Of a stretch of DNA of 33,473 bases, positions 7,761 through 15,752 are shown one piece after another. Under the pieces are notes generated by a model. That model saw only the letters and a list, made by a program, of their open reading frames with translations. It did no database searches and was not told the origin of the DNA. The stretch is taken from the NCBI GenBank assembly GCA_032160165.1, contig JAVHWA010000045.1, forward strand, positions 1 to 33,473. The letters run 5' to 3'. Origin of the DNA: QHXM01 sp032160165 (GTDB lineage: Bacteria > Acidobacteriota > Blastocatellia > Pyrinomonadales > Pyrinomonadaceae). Numbering within the stretch: the first letter of the stretch is position 1; every line of letters begins with the position of its first letter. A program made the translations under genes and the position numbers.

Positions 7761-7845
7761 GTGGGGATCGGGGAACAGGTCCACAATCCTGGCTTCGTTA
7801 CCTGTCGGTCACTCATAATTCCGCAGTCATCAATCCACGTTAGCT

Positions 7846-8838
7846 ATGCCACCCACGCCCGACGCAACTGGTCCTCGAGCCCGCGCCTGGAATTGGCGCC
7901 GCCTTCTCTCGCCTACCGGGAGTCGAGGAGATACGCTGTTTCGCGGGCTCCTGTTCTTATGTGTGGTGGTGATCCTTCTGATCGTCGCTTCGATGATCGT
8001 CTCGATGGCGTCGAATTCACGGCTCTCAATCGACAAGTTCGGTTGGAGGTTTCTAACCGGACGCTCATGGAATCCGGTCAAGAGCGACTTCGGCGCGTTG
8101 CCGTTCATCTACGGCACAGTGATGTCGTCGGTTATTGCGCTCGTTCTCGCGGTGCCACTCTCTTTAGGCGTTGCAATCTTCCTGGTTGAACAGGCGCCCG
8201 TAAGAATCGCTCGCCCGCTGGCGTTCCTGGTTGAGTTGCTGGCTTCGATTCCATCAGTGGTCTACGGATTGTGGGGCATATTCGTGCTGGCCCCTTTCCT
8301 TCGCGAGCATGTCGAACCTGCGTTAGGGCATTGGCTGGGATGGATTCCTCTCTTTCGGGGCACACCCACTGGAATCGGCCTTTTTACGGGTGGCATCATC
8401 CTCGCGATCATGATCACGCCAATTATCTCGGCGGTGGTGCGCGACGTGCTCGAAGCGGTGCCTACATCTCAACGCGAGGCAGCGCTCGCACTGGGCGCCA
8501 CCAAGTGGGAGACAACGCGCGTGGTGTTGGCCAACGCTTCGTCCGGTATTGCCGGCGCCATCATCCTGGGGCTGGGTCGAGCCATAGGTGAGACGATGGC
8601 AGTCACCATGGTCATCGGCAATCGGCCCGAAATTTCCGCCTCGCTCTTCGATCCGTCTTACACAATCGCTTCCGTGATCGCCAACGAATTCACGGAGGCG
8701 ACCGATGCGCTCTATCTCAGCGCTTTGGTCGAGATCGGCCTGATTCTCTTCCTCGTGACTTTCATGGTAAACGGCGTAGCCAAGTTATTGGTTTGGAGCG
8801 TGACGCGAGGCACCAGCGGCACAGCGAGGGCGGGATGA
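7846..8838 (+). CDS. pstC: Phosphate ABC transporter permease PstC
   Basis: Inner-membrane permease subunit of the high-affinity phosphate importer, 330 residues, about the usual length. The first membrane helix is around residues 27-50, followed by a periplasmic stretch and the five-helix binding-protein-dependent transport core. The cytoplasmic EAA loop is recognisable as EAVPTSQREAALALGATKWE. The ATG at 7846 starts 85 bases after pstS. That gap contains no strong hairpin, in contrast to four later junctions of the operon. The stop overlaps the pstA start by four bases (ATGA), indicating translational coupling. Confidence 0.96.
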   Translation: MPPTPDATGPRARAWNWRRLLSPTGSRGDTLFRGLLFLCVVVILLIVASMIVSMASNSRLSIDKFGWRFLTGRSWNPVKSDFGALPFIYGTVMSSVIALVLAVPLSLGVAIFLVEQAPVRIARPLAFLVELLASIPSVVYGLWGIFVLAPFLREHVEPALGHWLGWIPLFRGTPTGIGLFTGGIILAIMITPIISAVVRDVLEAVPTSQREAALALGATKWETTRVVLANASSGIAGAIILGLGRAIGETMAVTMVIGNRPEISASLFDPSYTIASVIANEFTEATDALYLSALVEIGLILFLVTFMVNGVAKLLVWSVTRGTSGTARAG

Positions 8839-9680
8839 TGGAGATGCTCGCTCGCCAAAACAGCCGGCGGCGGTTGACGAACAGTATCATGACGAGCCTG
8901 ACGGCCCTCTGTGCGTTTGTGGCCGTGGGTATTCTGGCGCTGATCCTGGGCTATATAGCCTATCGCGGTGTTACTTCGATCAGCCTTCAATTTCTGGTCG
9001 ACACTCCGAAACCCGTCGGCGAGGGCGGAGGCATCGGGCACGCGATTGTGGGGACACTGATACTGCTGGCGACAGCGTCTCTCATCGGACTTCCAATAGG
9101 GATCGCGGCGGGGATCTATTTGGCGGAGTTCGGCGATGGCTGGTTCGGAAGAATCGCGCGATTCGTCACCGACACGCTAACCGGCGTTCCCTCAATCGTG
9201 GTCGGTGTCTTTGTCTACACCTTGATAGTGCTTCCAATGAAGCATTATTCGGCCCTTGCAGGAGCGCTGGCGCTGGCCATAGTGATGATACCGATTGTGA
9301 CGCGGACGACCGAGGAGATGATCCGGCTTGTCCCCACCAGTTTGCGCGAGGGCGCCCTTGCGCTTGGCGCCCCCCAATGGAAAGTGACAATGGGCGTGGT
9401 GCTTCCGGCGGCGGCGTCCGGGATAGCAACCGGCGCAATGCTTGCGATTGCACGCGTCTCAGGCGAGACCGCGCCCCTGCTCTTCACCGCCTTCGGGAGC
9501 AGGTTTTTCAATTACTATCTGGACCAACCGATGGCGTCACTGACCGTGCAGATTTACAACTATGCGATCTCGCCCTACGATGAATGGCATGCACAGGCGT
9601 GGGCTGCGACCCTTGTGCTGATGGCGCTCATCCTGGCGATCAACATCGTCGTTCGCTTCGTTACGCGAAAGAAGTTCTGA
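8835..9680 (+). CDS. pstA: Phosphate ABC transporter permease PstA
   Basis: Second inner-membrane permease of the phosphate importer, 281 residues from the chosen start. Six hydrophobic helices are visible, and the EAA loop reads RLVPTSLREGALALGAPQWK. The frame is open from 8793 inside pstC. I choose the ATG at 8835 because it overlaps the pstC stop as ATGA and has GAGGGCGGG just upstream; ATGs at 8838 and 8844 are alternatives. It is followed after 79 bases by pstB, and that gap carries a small heptamer array. Confidence 0.95.
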   Translation: MMEMLARQNSRRRLTNSIMTSLTALCAFVAVGILALILGYIAYRGVTSISLQFLVDTPKPVGEGGGIGHAIVGTLILLATASLIGLPIGIAAGIYLAEFGDGWFGRIARFVTDTLTGVPSIVVGVFVYTLIVLPMKHYSALAGALALAIVMIPIVTRTTEEMIRLVPTSLREGALALGAPQWKVTMGVVLPAAASGIATGAMLAIARVSGETAPLLFTAFGSRFFNYYLDQPMASLTVQIYNYAISPYDEWHAQAWAATLVLMALILAINIVVRFVTRKKF

Positions 9681-9701
9681 ATTCCAGGTTCCAGGTTTGA
9701 C
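9681..9701. repeat. Small heptamer array at the pstA/pstB junction
   Basis: Three consecutive heptads (ATTCCAG, GTTCCAG, GTTTGAC) start right after the pstA stop. A degraded complementary side (TTGAACC and similar) lies just before the pstB start. It is the weakest member of the period-7 class but sits at an operon junction, as the next three do. Confidence 0.55.
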
Positions 9702-9759
9702 GCTCATATCACGAAGTTTTTGGCTTGAAGCCTGGGGCCCTCAAATTGAACCTTTTACG

Positions 9760-10608
9760 ATGTCAACGCAAATGACCGTTCCCAAGCCAATCTTTGTTCC
9801 GCCGCGCAGTGAGCATCCAAACGTCCGGCAGAGTGAACTACCAGTGAGCGCCCAGGCGAAGATCGAAGTGCGCCAGTTGAGCTTCTTTTACGGACGCGTA
9901 AAGGCGCTGCACGATATTACGCTGAACATCCCCGAACGAATGGTAATGGCCTTCATAGGACCGTCCGGCTGCGGCAAGTCAACCTTTCTGCGAGCGCTCA
10001 ATCGAATGAACGACACGATCCCAGGAACGCGCGCTGTGGGTGAAGTCAGTATCGACGGACGCGACATCTATGCGCCGGGAACCGATGTTGTCGAGCTGCG
10101 TCGAAGGGTCGGGATGGTGTTCCAGAAGTCCAACCCTTTTCCTAAATCCATTTTCGATAACGTCGCCTACGGACTGCGCATAAACAATCTCGCGTCGAGC
10201 AAGGAAGACTTAAGCGAACGCGTTGAAAAGGCGTTGACCGACGCGGCGTTATGGCCGGAGGTAAAGGATCGACTAAAGACCTCAGCACTCGGTCTTTCCG
10301 GAGGACAGCAGCAACGCCTTTGCATTGCGCGCGCTCTCGCTATCCGACCCGAAGTGATATTGATGGACGAGCCTGCGTCCGCGCTTGATCCCATCGCCAC
10401 CCAGAAGATCGAAGAGCTGATAGTCGAGCTGAAGCGCGACTATACAATCGCCATCGTCACGCACAACATGCAGCAGGCCGCCCGCGTTTCTGATCGGACC
10501 GCCTTCTTCTGGCTCGGCAAATTGATTGAGATTAACGATACGGAGAGGATCTTTACCAATCCGGACGAAAAGTTGACGGAGGATTATATAACCGGGAGGT
10601 TCGGGTAA
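9760..10608 (+). CDS. pstB: Phosphate ABC transporter ATPase PstB
   Basis: ATPase that powers the PstCA permease on the cytoplasmic face, 282 residues. Walker A GPSGCGKST is at 67-75, the ABC signature LSGGQQQ at 179-185, Walker B ILMDEP at 200-205, and the switch histidine is H235. RALNRMND (78-85) is typical of PstB. About 35 N-terminal residues precede the usual PstB start, a modest extension. The frame begins at a TTG at 9697, but the ATG at 9760 is more plausible; neither has a clear ribosome binding site. A long heptamer hairpin separates it from phoU. Confidence 0.96.
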   Translation: MSTQMTVPKPIFVPPRSEHPNVRQSELPVSAQAKIEVRQLSFFYGRVKALHDITLNIPERMVMAFIGPSGCGKSTFLRALNRMNDTIPGTRAVGEVSIDGRDIYAPGTDVVELRRRVGMVFQKSNPFPKSIFDNVAYGLRINNLASSKEDLSERVEKALTDAALWPEVKDRLKTSALGLSGGQQQRLCIARALAIRPEVILMDEPASALDPIATQKIEELIVELKRDYTIAIVTHNMQQAARVSDRTAFFWLGKLIEINDTERIFTNPDEKLTEDYITGRFG

Positions 10609-10610
10609 GA

Positions 10611-10775
10611 CAGTGGTCGGTGGTCAGTGGCTGGTGGGCGGTGGGCGGTGGGCGGTGGACAGAAAACAACTCTTCGCGTGTCGTCAACTGATCACTGACC
10701 ACCGACCACCGACCACCAGCCACTGTCCACCGGCCACCAGCCACGGGCCACTGACCACCGACCACTGACCACAGC
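10611..10775. repeat. Large heptamer hairpin between pstB and phoU
   Basis: The left array is seven uninterrupted heptads at 10611-10659 of form YRGTGGN, ending in exact repeats of CGGTGGG. The right array is thirteen uninterrupted heptads at 10685-10775 (CCACYGA type). The outer arms 10611-10630 and 10748-10767 are a perfect 20-bp inverted repeat. The left arm is G-rich enough (GGTGGGC three times in phase) to form a G-quadruplex in the mRNA as an alternative fold. It occupies almost the whole intergenic space and ends five bases before the phoU ATG. Confidence 0.95.
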
Positions 10776-10779
10776 ACTT

Positions 10780-11439
10780 ATGGAACAACACAGACGACTT
10801 GACCGTGAGCTGGACTCCCTGCGCGATCGCTTATTGCTGCTCGGCGGTGAGACTGAAACTGCTATCCATCGCGCGATCCAGGCGCTCGCCAACCGTGATA
10901 GTGAAATTGCCAGGGCTGTGCTTGAGGAAGACGATGCCATCGACAACCTCGAGGTTGAGATCGATCGCCTTTGCGTAGATATCCTGGCGTTGCGCCAACC
11001 CGCTGCGCGGGACCTTCGCTTCGTCATCTCAGTGGCAAAGATTACTCCGGTGCTCGAGCGCATCGCCGACCACGCCTGCAATATCGCGCGCGCGGTAATC
11101 GATCTAAATGATGAACCGGAGCTCAAGACTTACGTCGACCTGCCGCAAATGGCCGGGCACGCGGCATCGATGCTGCACGCCGCGCTCGACGCCTTCACTT
11201 CAAACGCCGCCGCCGCCGCGCGCAGTGTCATCGCACTCGACGACGCGATCGACGAGAGCTATAACCGGATATTTCATGATCTGATCGACATGATGGTTGC
11301 GGATTCGACGACCACCACCCGCGCGGCGCGCCTTCTCTTCGTAGCCAAACATATTGAGCGCATTGCCGATTACGTGACGGACATCTGTGAATTGACCGTC
11401 TATATGACGGAAGCTGCGTTTATCAAACACAGCAACTGA
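10780..11439 (+). CDS. phoU: Phosphate transport regulator PhoU
   Basis: Cytoplasmic negative regulator linking Pst transport state to the PhoR kinase, 219 residues, the usual length. The two-repeat helical fold is visible. The metal-binding motif occurs as EEDDAIDNLE in the first half and LDDAIDES in the second, and FVISVAKITPVLERIADHACNIA is the conserved PhoU helix with its repeat FVAKHIERIADYVTDI near the C-terminus (fragments of one family signature each). The ATG at 10780 immediately follows a large hairpin, which leaves no space for an ordinary ribosome binding site. Translation may therefore depend on how that RNA folds. Confidence 0.95.
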   Translation: MEQHRRLDRELDSLRDRLLLLGGETETAIHRAIQALANRDSEIARAVLEEDDAIDNLEVEIDRLCVDILALRQPAARDLRFVISVAKITPVLERIADHACNIARAVIDLNDEPELKTYVDLPQMAGHAASMLHAALDAFTSNAAAAARSVIALDDAIDESYNRIFHDLIDMMVADSTTTTRAARLLFVAKHIERIADYVTDICELTVYMTEAAFIKHSN

Positions 11440-11443
11440 AAGT

Positions 11444-11521
11444 AGTTTTGAGTGATGAGTTTTGAGTTTTGAATTATTGCTTTGACTCAGAATCCCTAAC
11501 TCACAACTCAAACTCAAAACT
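11444..11521. repeat. Heptamer hairpin between phoU and phoB
   Basis: The left array is in strict 7-nt phase from 11444, with AGTTTTG three times plus AGTGATG. The right array holds ACAACTC-type units. Outer arms 11444-11453 and 11512-11521 are a perfect 10-bp inverted repeat; the interior pairs imperfectly. It starts right after the phoU stop and ends five bases before the phoB ATG, so it fills the junction as at pstB/phoU. Confidence 0.9.
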
Positions 11522-11526
11522 GTTTT

Positions 11527-12228
11527 ATGTCACGGCCGATACTGATTATTGAGGATGACCCGGACATCGCCGAGAGTGTGCGTTACAATCTCGAGCGAGA
11601 TGGACTGGCTGCGCGAATCGCCGAGACCGGCGAAAAGGGACTTTCGGCTGCGCTCGATCCGAAGAATTCTCCCTCGCTTATCATCCTGGACTTGATGCTA
11701 CCTGGAATGAGCGGTAACGAGCTCTGTCGCCGCCTACGACGCGAACCTGCCACTCGCAGGACCCCGATCATCATGCTCACCGCACGGGTGTCCGAGTCGG
11801 ATCGCGTCGCCGGCTTCGATCTGGGCGCGGATGATTACATTATAAAGCCTTTTTCCGTCCGTGAGCTGATGGCGCGTGTCCGCGCGGTCCTCAGACGGGT
11901 AGACGAGAATTCGCCTCCGCGTTATGACGATGATCGGCTGGCGATCGACTTCGCGGACATGCACGTGGTTTGCGACGGAGCCAGCGTTAAGCTGACTCGC
12001 AAAGAGTTCTCACTGCTGGCCACTTTGACGAAGAGCGCGGGCCGCGTCTCGACCCGCCAGCGTCTGCTCGATGAAGTCTGGGGCCATCAGTATTACGGTG
12101 ACACGCGAACGCTCGACGTGCACATTCGTCGCCTTCGCCAAAAGTTGGGACCCTGCGGCGATTGCATAAAAACGGTAGTGGGAGTTGGTTATCGTTTCGT
12201 GGGATGCCAGGGGACGCCGACCGGATGA
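11527..12228 (+). CDS. phoB: OmpR-family response regulator PhoB/PhoP type
   Basis: Phosphate-regulon DNA-binding response regulator, 233 residues. The receiver domain (1-120) has the acidic pair D10/D11, the phospho-acceptor D55, T85 and K107, all in canonical context. The winged-helix effector domain spans about 135-228 and includes GYRFVG. Partnership with the following histidine kinase and placement after phoU make the Pho assignment strong. The ATG at 11527 directly follows a heptamer hairpin and has no evident ribosome binding site. Confidence 0.93.
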   Translation: MSRPILIIEDDPDIAESVRYNLERDGLAARIAETGEKGLSAALDPKNSPSLIILDLMLPGMSGNELCRRLRREPATRRTPIIMLTARVSESDRVAGFDLGADDYIIKPFSVRELMARVRAVLRRVDENSPPRYDDDRLAIDFADMHVVCDGASVKLTRKEFSLLATLTKSAGRVSTRQRLLDEVWGHQYYGDTRTLDVHIRRLRQKLGPCGDCIKTVVGVGYRFVGCQGTPTG

Positions 12229-12242
12229 CCGATTGGGCGCGT

Positions 12243-12393
12243 GAGTCCAGAGTCCAAGGCCTCAGAACAGTTTTCGGGTTCCGAGTTACAAGTTTCGAGT
12301 TGGTTGCTCGCATAAATCCTTGAATCTGGAACCCGAAACCCAAAACTCGAAACCGGCTTTGGACTTCGGGCCGTTGGACCTTGGACTTTGGAC
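12243..12393. repeat. Nested heptamer hairpin between phoB and phoR
   Basis: This contains two unit types. The outer arms (GAGTCCA left; CTTTGGA right) pair 12245-12259 with 12379-12393 over 15 bp including one G-U. Inner arms pair 12272-12282 with 12328-12338 over 11 bp, and an alternative 10-bp pairing joins 12292-12301 to 12344-12353. Left units GTTCCGA, GTTACAA, GTTTCGA and right units AAACCCA, AAACTCG, AAACCGG stay in 7-nt phase. It separates the two-component genes by 173 bases. Confidence 0.92.
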
Positions 12394-12401
12394 ATATCCC
12401 G

Positions 12402-13730
12402 ATGTCGCAACGATTCAAGCTCATCTTCTTTCTTTTAAGCGTCGGAGCGGCGGCCTTTGCCGCCGGCAGCGTCTGGAACTGGCGCGTTGCCGTCGCTCTG
12501 TTCTTCTCCCTGATGGCCGGAGTTTTTGTGGCCTCCTGGCTATTGGGGAAAGGTGCTCAGGCGAAGGAACCTTCGGCCGCCGCGGAGAGTACCTCAGTAG
12601 TGCTTGGACGCCGAACCCAGCGTGCGGAAGACGCGCACACCAGCGCGTTGCTTGAAGCAATGATGAATGGAATGCGAGAAGGCATGTTGGTGGTCAATGA
12701 CGATCTGAGAGTGGTCGCGTCGAACCGAAAAGCTCGCGAGATCTTCAGCAACGCCGAAGGAGGGCTCGAGTCCTTTCGATTAAGCGAGTTGAGCCGAAAC
12801 CCTCAGATCAATTCCGCGTTCACCACTTCCCTGAAGAACAACCAGCAAGCCGAGGTCAAGGTTGAGATGATGGGTCCGTCTGGTCCGATCTTTGATCTGC
12901 GTGTCGTGCCATTGAGGCTGGACGAAGCGGGCGCTCGCGGGGCGATGGGAGTCTTCTTTGATATCACACGGCTCGAGCGTCTGGAACGCGTAAGGCAGGA
13001 ATTCCTATCCAACGTCTCGCACGAGTTGCGCACACCTCTCACTGCGATTATCGCCTTCGTAGAGACTCTGGAAGATCGGCGGATCGACGATCCCGAGAAC
13101 AGTCGCCGCTTTCTCTCCATTATCAGGAAGAATGCCGACCGGATGACCAACCTGATAGACGACATACTCGAGCTTTCGGAAATCGAAGCGGGGATGGTGC
13201 AGGTAAAGATCGAGCCGATCACGCTTCGCTTGTTGGTTAATGACGTTGTGACGGCGCTTGGCTCTCGCGCAGCGTCAAGCAACGTGACCCTTGCGAACGA
13301 GATCCCTGAAGACGTCATCGTATTTGCCGATGCCCGTCGCCTCGAACAGATGCTTTCGAATCTGGTCCACAACGCGATCAAATTCAACCGCGAGAACGGT
13401 TCTGTAACCATCGCGCATCAGCGAGGCGCGCGCGATAGCATCAGCATAGTGGATACAGGCGATGGAATCCCGCCCGAGCATGTAAAACGGATCTTCGAGA
13501 GGTTTTATCGAGTCGACCGCGCCCGCTCGCGTGAGATGGGCGGGACGGGGCTCGGACTGGCGATCGTAAAGCACCTGGCGCGCGCGCACGGTGGCGAAGT
13601 ACGCGTTGAGTCTACTCCCGGCGAGGGATCGACATTTGTTATTGAGTTGCCTCTTGAAGGGGCGAGGCAGTTGGAAGATTCGCCGCGCGAGAGATCGTCA
13701 GAGCGTGCCGCGCATGCCACTCAGCATTAG
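12402..13730 (+). CDS. phoR: Sensor histidine kinase PhoR type
   Basis: Inner-membrane kinase partner of PhoB, 442 residues. Two membrane helices lie at about 5-22 and 29-48 with almost no periplasmic loop, as in PhoR. A PAS-like domain spans about 85-190. The H box FLSNVSHELRTPL contains H207. The ATP-binding domain has N324 in LVHNAIKFN, DTGDG (351-355), the F box ERFYR (366-370) and GGTGLGLA (380-387). The ATG at 12402 is preferred over an in-frame TTG at 12381, which lies inside the repeat array. The lack of a sensory periplasmic domain fits sensing through Pst/PhoU. Confidence 0.94.
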   Translation: MSQRFKLIFFLLSVGAAAFAAGSVWNWRVAVALFFSLMAGVFVASWLLGKGAQAKEPSAAAESTSVVLGRRTQRAEDAHTSALLEAMMNGMREGMLVVNDDLRVVASNRKAREIFSNAEGGLESFRLSELSRNPQINSAFTTSLKNNQQAEVKVEMMGPSGPIFDLRVVPLRLDEAGARGAMGVFFDITRLERLERVRQEFLSNVSHELRTPLTAIIAFVETLEDRRIDDPENSRRFLSIIRKNADRMTNLIDDILELSEIEAGMVQVKIEPITLRLLVNDVVTALGSRAASSNVTLANEIPEDVIVFADARRLEQMLSNLVHNAIKFNRENGSVTIAHQRGARDSISIVDTGDGIPPEHVKRIFERFYRVDRARSREMGGTGLGLAIVKHLARAHGGEVRVESTPGEGSTFVIELPLEGARQLEDSPRERSSERAAHATQH

Positions 13731-13754
13731 GCTATTGAGAGGGGATATTTTAAA

Positions 13755-13788
13755 CGCGGAGGTCGCAGAGGTCGCAGAGGTCGCAGAG
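13755..13788. repeat. Nine-base tandem repeat after phoR
   Basis: Three exact copies of the nonamer GTCGCAGAG lie at 13762-13788, preceded by the related CGCGGAG. The same unit recurs at 15580-15606 on the other side of the ettA gene. This is a 9-nt rather than 7-nt period. The plus-strand frame through it reads a short E-V-A repeat, which I treat as non-coding. Confidence 0.88.
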
Positions 13789-13825
13789 CGAATAGAGGAT
13801 TCAATTCGGCACCAGCAGCTTTAAG

Positions 13826-13860
13826 ATCTAACATCTGACCTCCGGCATCTAACATCTGCG
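13826..13860. repeat. Heptamer array between phoR and ettA
   Basis: Five in-phase heptads (ATCTAAC, ATCTGAC, CTCCGGC, ATCTAAC, ATCTGCG). The 12-mer ATCTAACATCTG occurs at 13826-13837 and 13847-13858, 21 bases apart, that is three units. It lies in the convergent gap between phoR and ettA. Confidence 0.8.
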
Positions 13861-13865
13861 TACGA

Positions 13866-15551
13866 TCACCCTCGCGTCAGATGCCTATACTTTATCCTGT
13901 GCGGCTGGTCGGCCGCTGCTCCTAGCCTGGCTTTTCGGTCGGCCTCGTAATCGGAATAATTCCCTTCAAACCAAACCACCTTGCTATCGCCCTCGAACGC
14001 AAGAATGTGCGTGGCGATGCGATCCAGAAACCATCGATCGTGGCTGATGACTACCGCGCAACCGGCAAAGTTCTCAAGCGCCTCTTCCAACGCCCGCATG
14101 GTATTTACGTCCAGATCATTAGTGGGCTCGTCCAGCAGCAGCACGTTCGCCCCCTCTTTGAGCACCTTGGCCAGGTGAACACGGTTCCGCTCGCCGCCTG
14201 AAAGAGTGCCGATCTTCTTTTGCTGATCGGTTCCAGAGAAGTTGAACCGCGCGACATACGCGCGCGAGTTGACCTCGCGGCTGCCCAGCGCTACCACATC
14301 TAGCCCTCCAGAGATCTCTTCCCATATCGACTTGTTGGCGTCCAGCGTGTCGCGGCTTTGATCAACATACGCCAGGCTCACGGTCTCGCCGATCTTTATC
14401 GCTCCGCTGTCCGGCTGCTCCTGATCGGTGAACATGCGGAACAGAGTTGTCTTGCCGGCGCCGTTCGGTCCGATGATGCCCACGATTCCACCCGGAGGAA
14501 GACGGAAAGACATCTCATCGATAAGCAGACGATCACCGAAGGCCTTGCTAACCTTGTCCGCTTCGATCACGTTCTGTCCAAGCCGTGGTCCGGAGGGAAT
14601 GTAAATCTCTAAATCCTGTCTGCGCCGTTCACTCTCCTGATCAAGCAGCGATTCATAAGAGCTGATGCGTGCTTTCCCTTTCGCGTGGCGACCCTTGGGC
14701 GACATTCGGATCCACTCGAGCTCGCGCTGCAAGGTTTTTTGGCGTTCACTTTCGGACTTCTCTTCGCGCCTCAACCGTTCCTGCTTCTGTTCGAGCCACG
14801 ACGAGTAGTTGCCTTGCCATGGAATGCCCTGCCCTCGATCAAGCTCGAGGATCCATCCGGCAACATTGTCGAGAAAGTAACGATCGTGGGTAACGGCTAT
14901 GACGGTACCGGCGTATTTTTGCAGGTGTTGTTCCAGCCATCCGACGCTTTCGGCATCCAGGTGATTCGTGGGCTCGTCGAGCAACAGGATGTCAGGCTTC
15001 TGCAAAAGCAGCCGGCATAGCGCGACGCGGCGCTTCTCACCGCCGGAAAGCGTTTTGATCGGCGTGTCGCCGGGTGGACAACGCAAAGCGTCCATCGCCA
15101 TCTCGAGGCGCGAATCAAGGTCCCACGCGTCGCCGGCGTCCAGCTTTTCCTGAACCGCGCCCTGCCGTTCAAGAAGCTCGGACATCTCTTCATCAGCCAT
15201 GGGCTCGGCGAACTTTGCGTTGATCTCATCGTACTCTTTGAGCAGATCAACGGTTTCCTGCACACCCTGCTCGACAATCTTGCGCACTGTCTTGGTTTCA
15301 TCGAGATGAGGCTCCTGCTCGAGAAATCCGACCGTGTATCCGGGCGAGATAACTGTTTCGCCTACTATTTCCTTATCAACGCGGGCGAGAATGCGAAGTA
15401 GTGAGCTCTTACCCGAACCGTTGAGGCCGAGGACGCCGATTTTCGCGCCGTAGAAATACGAGAGGTAGATGTCCTTTAGTACCGGCTTCTTGTCGTAATA
15501 CTTACCGACGCCGACCATGGAATAGATGACTTTGTTGGGAATAGTGCTCAT
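13866..15551 (-). CDS. ettA: Energy-dependent translational throttle ABC-F protein EttA
   Basis: Cytoplasmic ABC-F ATPase that binds the ribosomal E site and gates early elongation according to energy state; 561 residues, close to the family's usual length. Two ABC cassettes are visible. The first has GLNGSGKSS (42-50), LSGGEKRRVAL and LLLDEPTNHLD. The second has GPNGAGKTT, LSGGERNRVHLA and LLLDEPTNDLD. The EttA-specific arm and linker lie between them, including MSPKGRHAKGKARI. The frame extends to 15581, but the ATG at 15551 gives the typical family start MSTIPNKVIYSM. Arrays of the GTCGCAGAG type flank the gene on both sides. Confidence 0.95.
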   Translation of the reverse strand: MSTIPNKVIYSMVGVGKYYDKKPVLKDIYLSYFYGAKIGVLGLNGSGKSSLLRILARVDKEIVGETVISPGYTVGFLEQEPHLDETKTVRKIVEQGVQETVDLLKEYDEINAKFAEPMADEEMSELLERQGAVQEKLDAGDAWDLDSRLEMAMDALRCPPGDTPIKTLSGGEKRRVALCRLLLQKPDILLLDEPTNHLDAESVGWLEQHLQKYAGTVIAVTHDRYFLDNVAGWILELDRGQGIPWQGNYSSWLEQKQERLRREEKSESERQKTLQRELEWIRMSPKGRHAKGKARISSYESLLDQESERRRQDLEIYIPSGPRLGQNVIEADKVSKAFGDRLLIDEMSFRLPPGGIVGIIGPNGAGKTTLFRMFTDQEQPDSGAIKIGETVSLAYVDQSRDTLDANKSIWEEISGGLDVVALGSREVNSRAYVARFNFSGTDQQKKIGTLSGGERNRVHLAKVLKEGANVLLLDEPTNDLDVNTMRALEEALENFAGCAVVISHDRWFLDRIATHILAFEGDSKVVWFEGNYSDYEADRKARLGAAADQPHRIKYRHLTRG

Positions 15552-15579
15552 ATGACTTCGGATTCGGATTGTTTGTTTC

Positions 15580-15697
15580 AACGCAGAGGTCGCGGAGGTC
15601 GCAGAGAGTAGATGGAAAGAAACGTAGATGGTTCATCAGAGATCAGACTACTCAATCTCCGTCGTTTCAACTCTGCGAACTCTGAGTCCTCTGCGTT
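15580..15697. repeat. Nine-base repeats with inverted copy upstream of ettA
   Basis: Three nonamers (CGCAGAGGT, CGCGGAGGT, CGCAGAGAG) occupy 15581-15607. Inverted copies follow at 15671-15697. AACGCAGAGG (15580-15589) pairs with CCTCTGCGTT (15688-15697). It lies between the M16 peptidase and ettA genes, both on the minus strand, about 30 bases upstream of ettA. Confidence 0.87.
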
Positions 15698-15752
15698 TAA
15701 TAATTTGCTTTTGCGATCAAGCCCGCTTGGATTTACTTGAGAGCTGAGCGGT

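Noticed and set aside
10611..10775. CRISPR array considered for the regularly repeated DNA
   Set aside because: Units are contiguous heptamers without spacers, and no cas genes are present.
10553..10777. Minus-strand frame of 74 residues in the pstB/phoU gap
   Set aside because: It is the translation of the heptamer arrays (repeated G-G-W-S-V patterns), not a protein.
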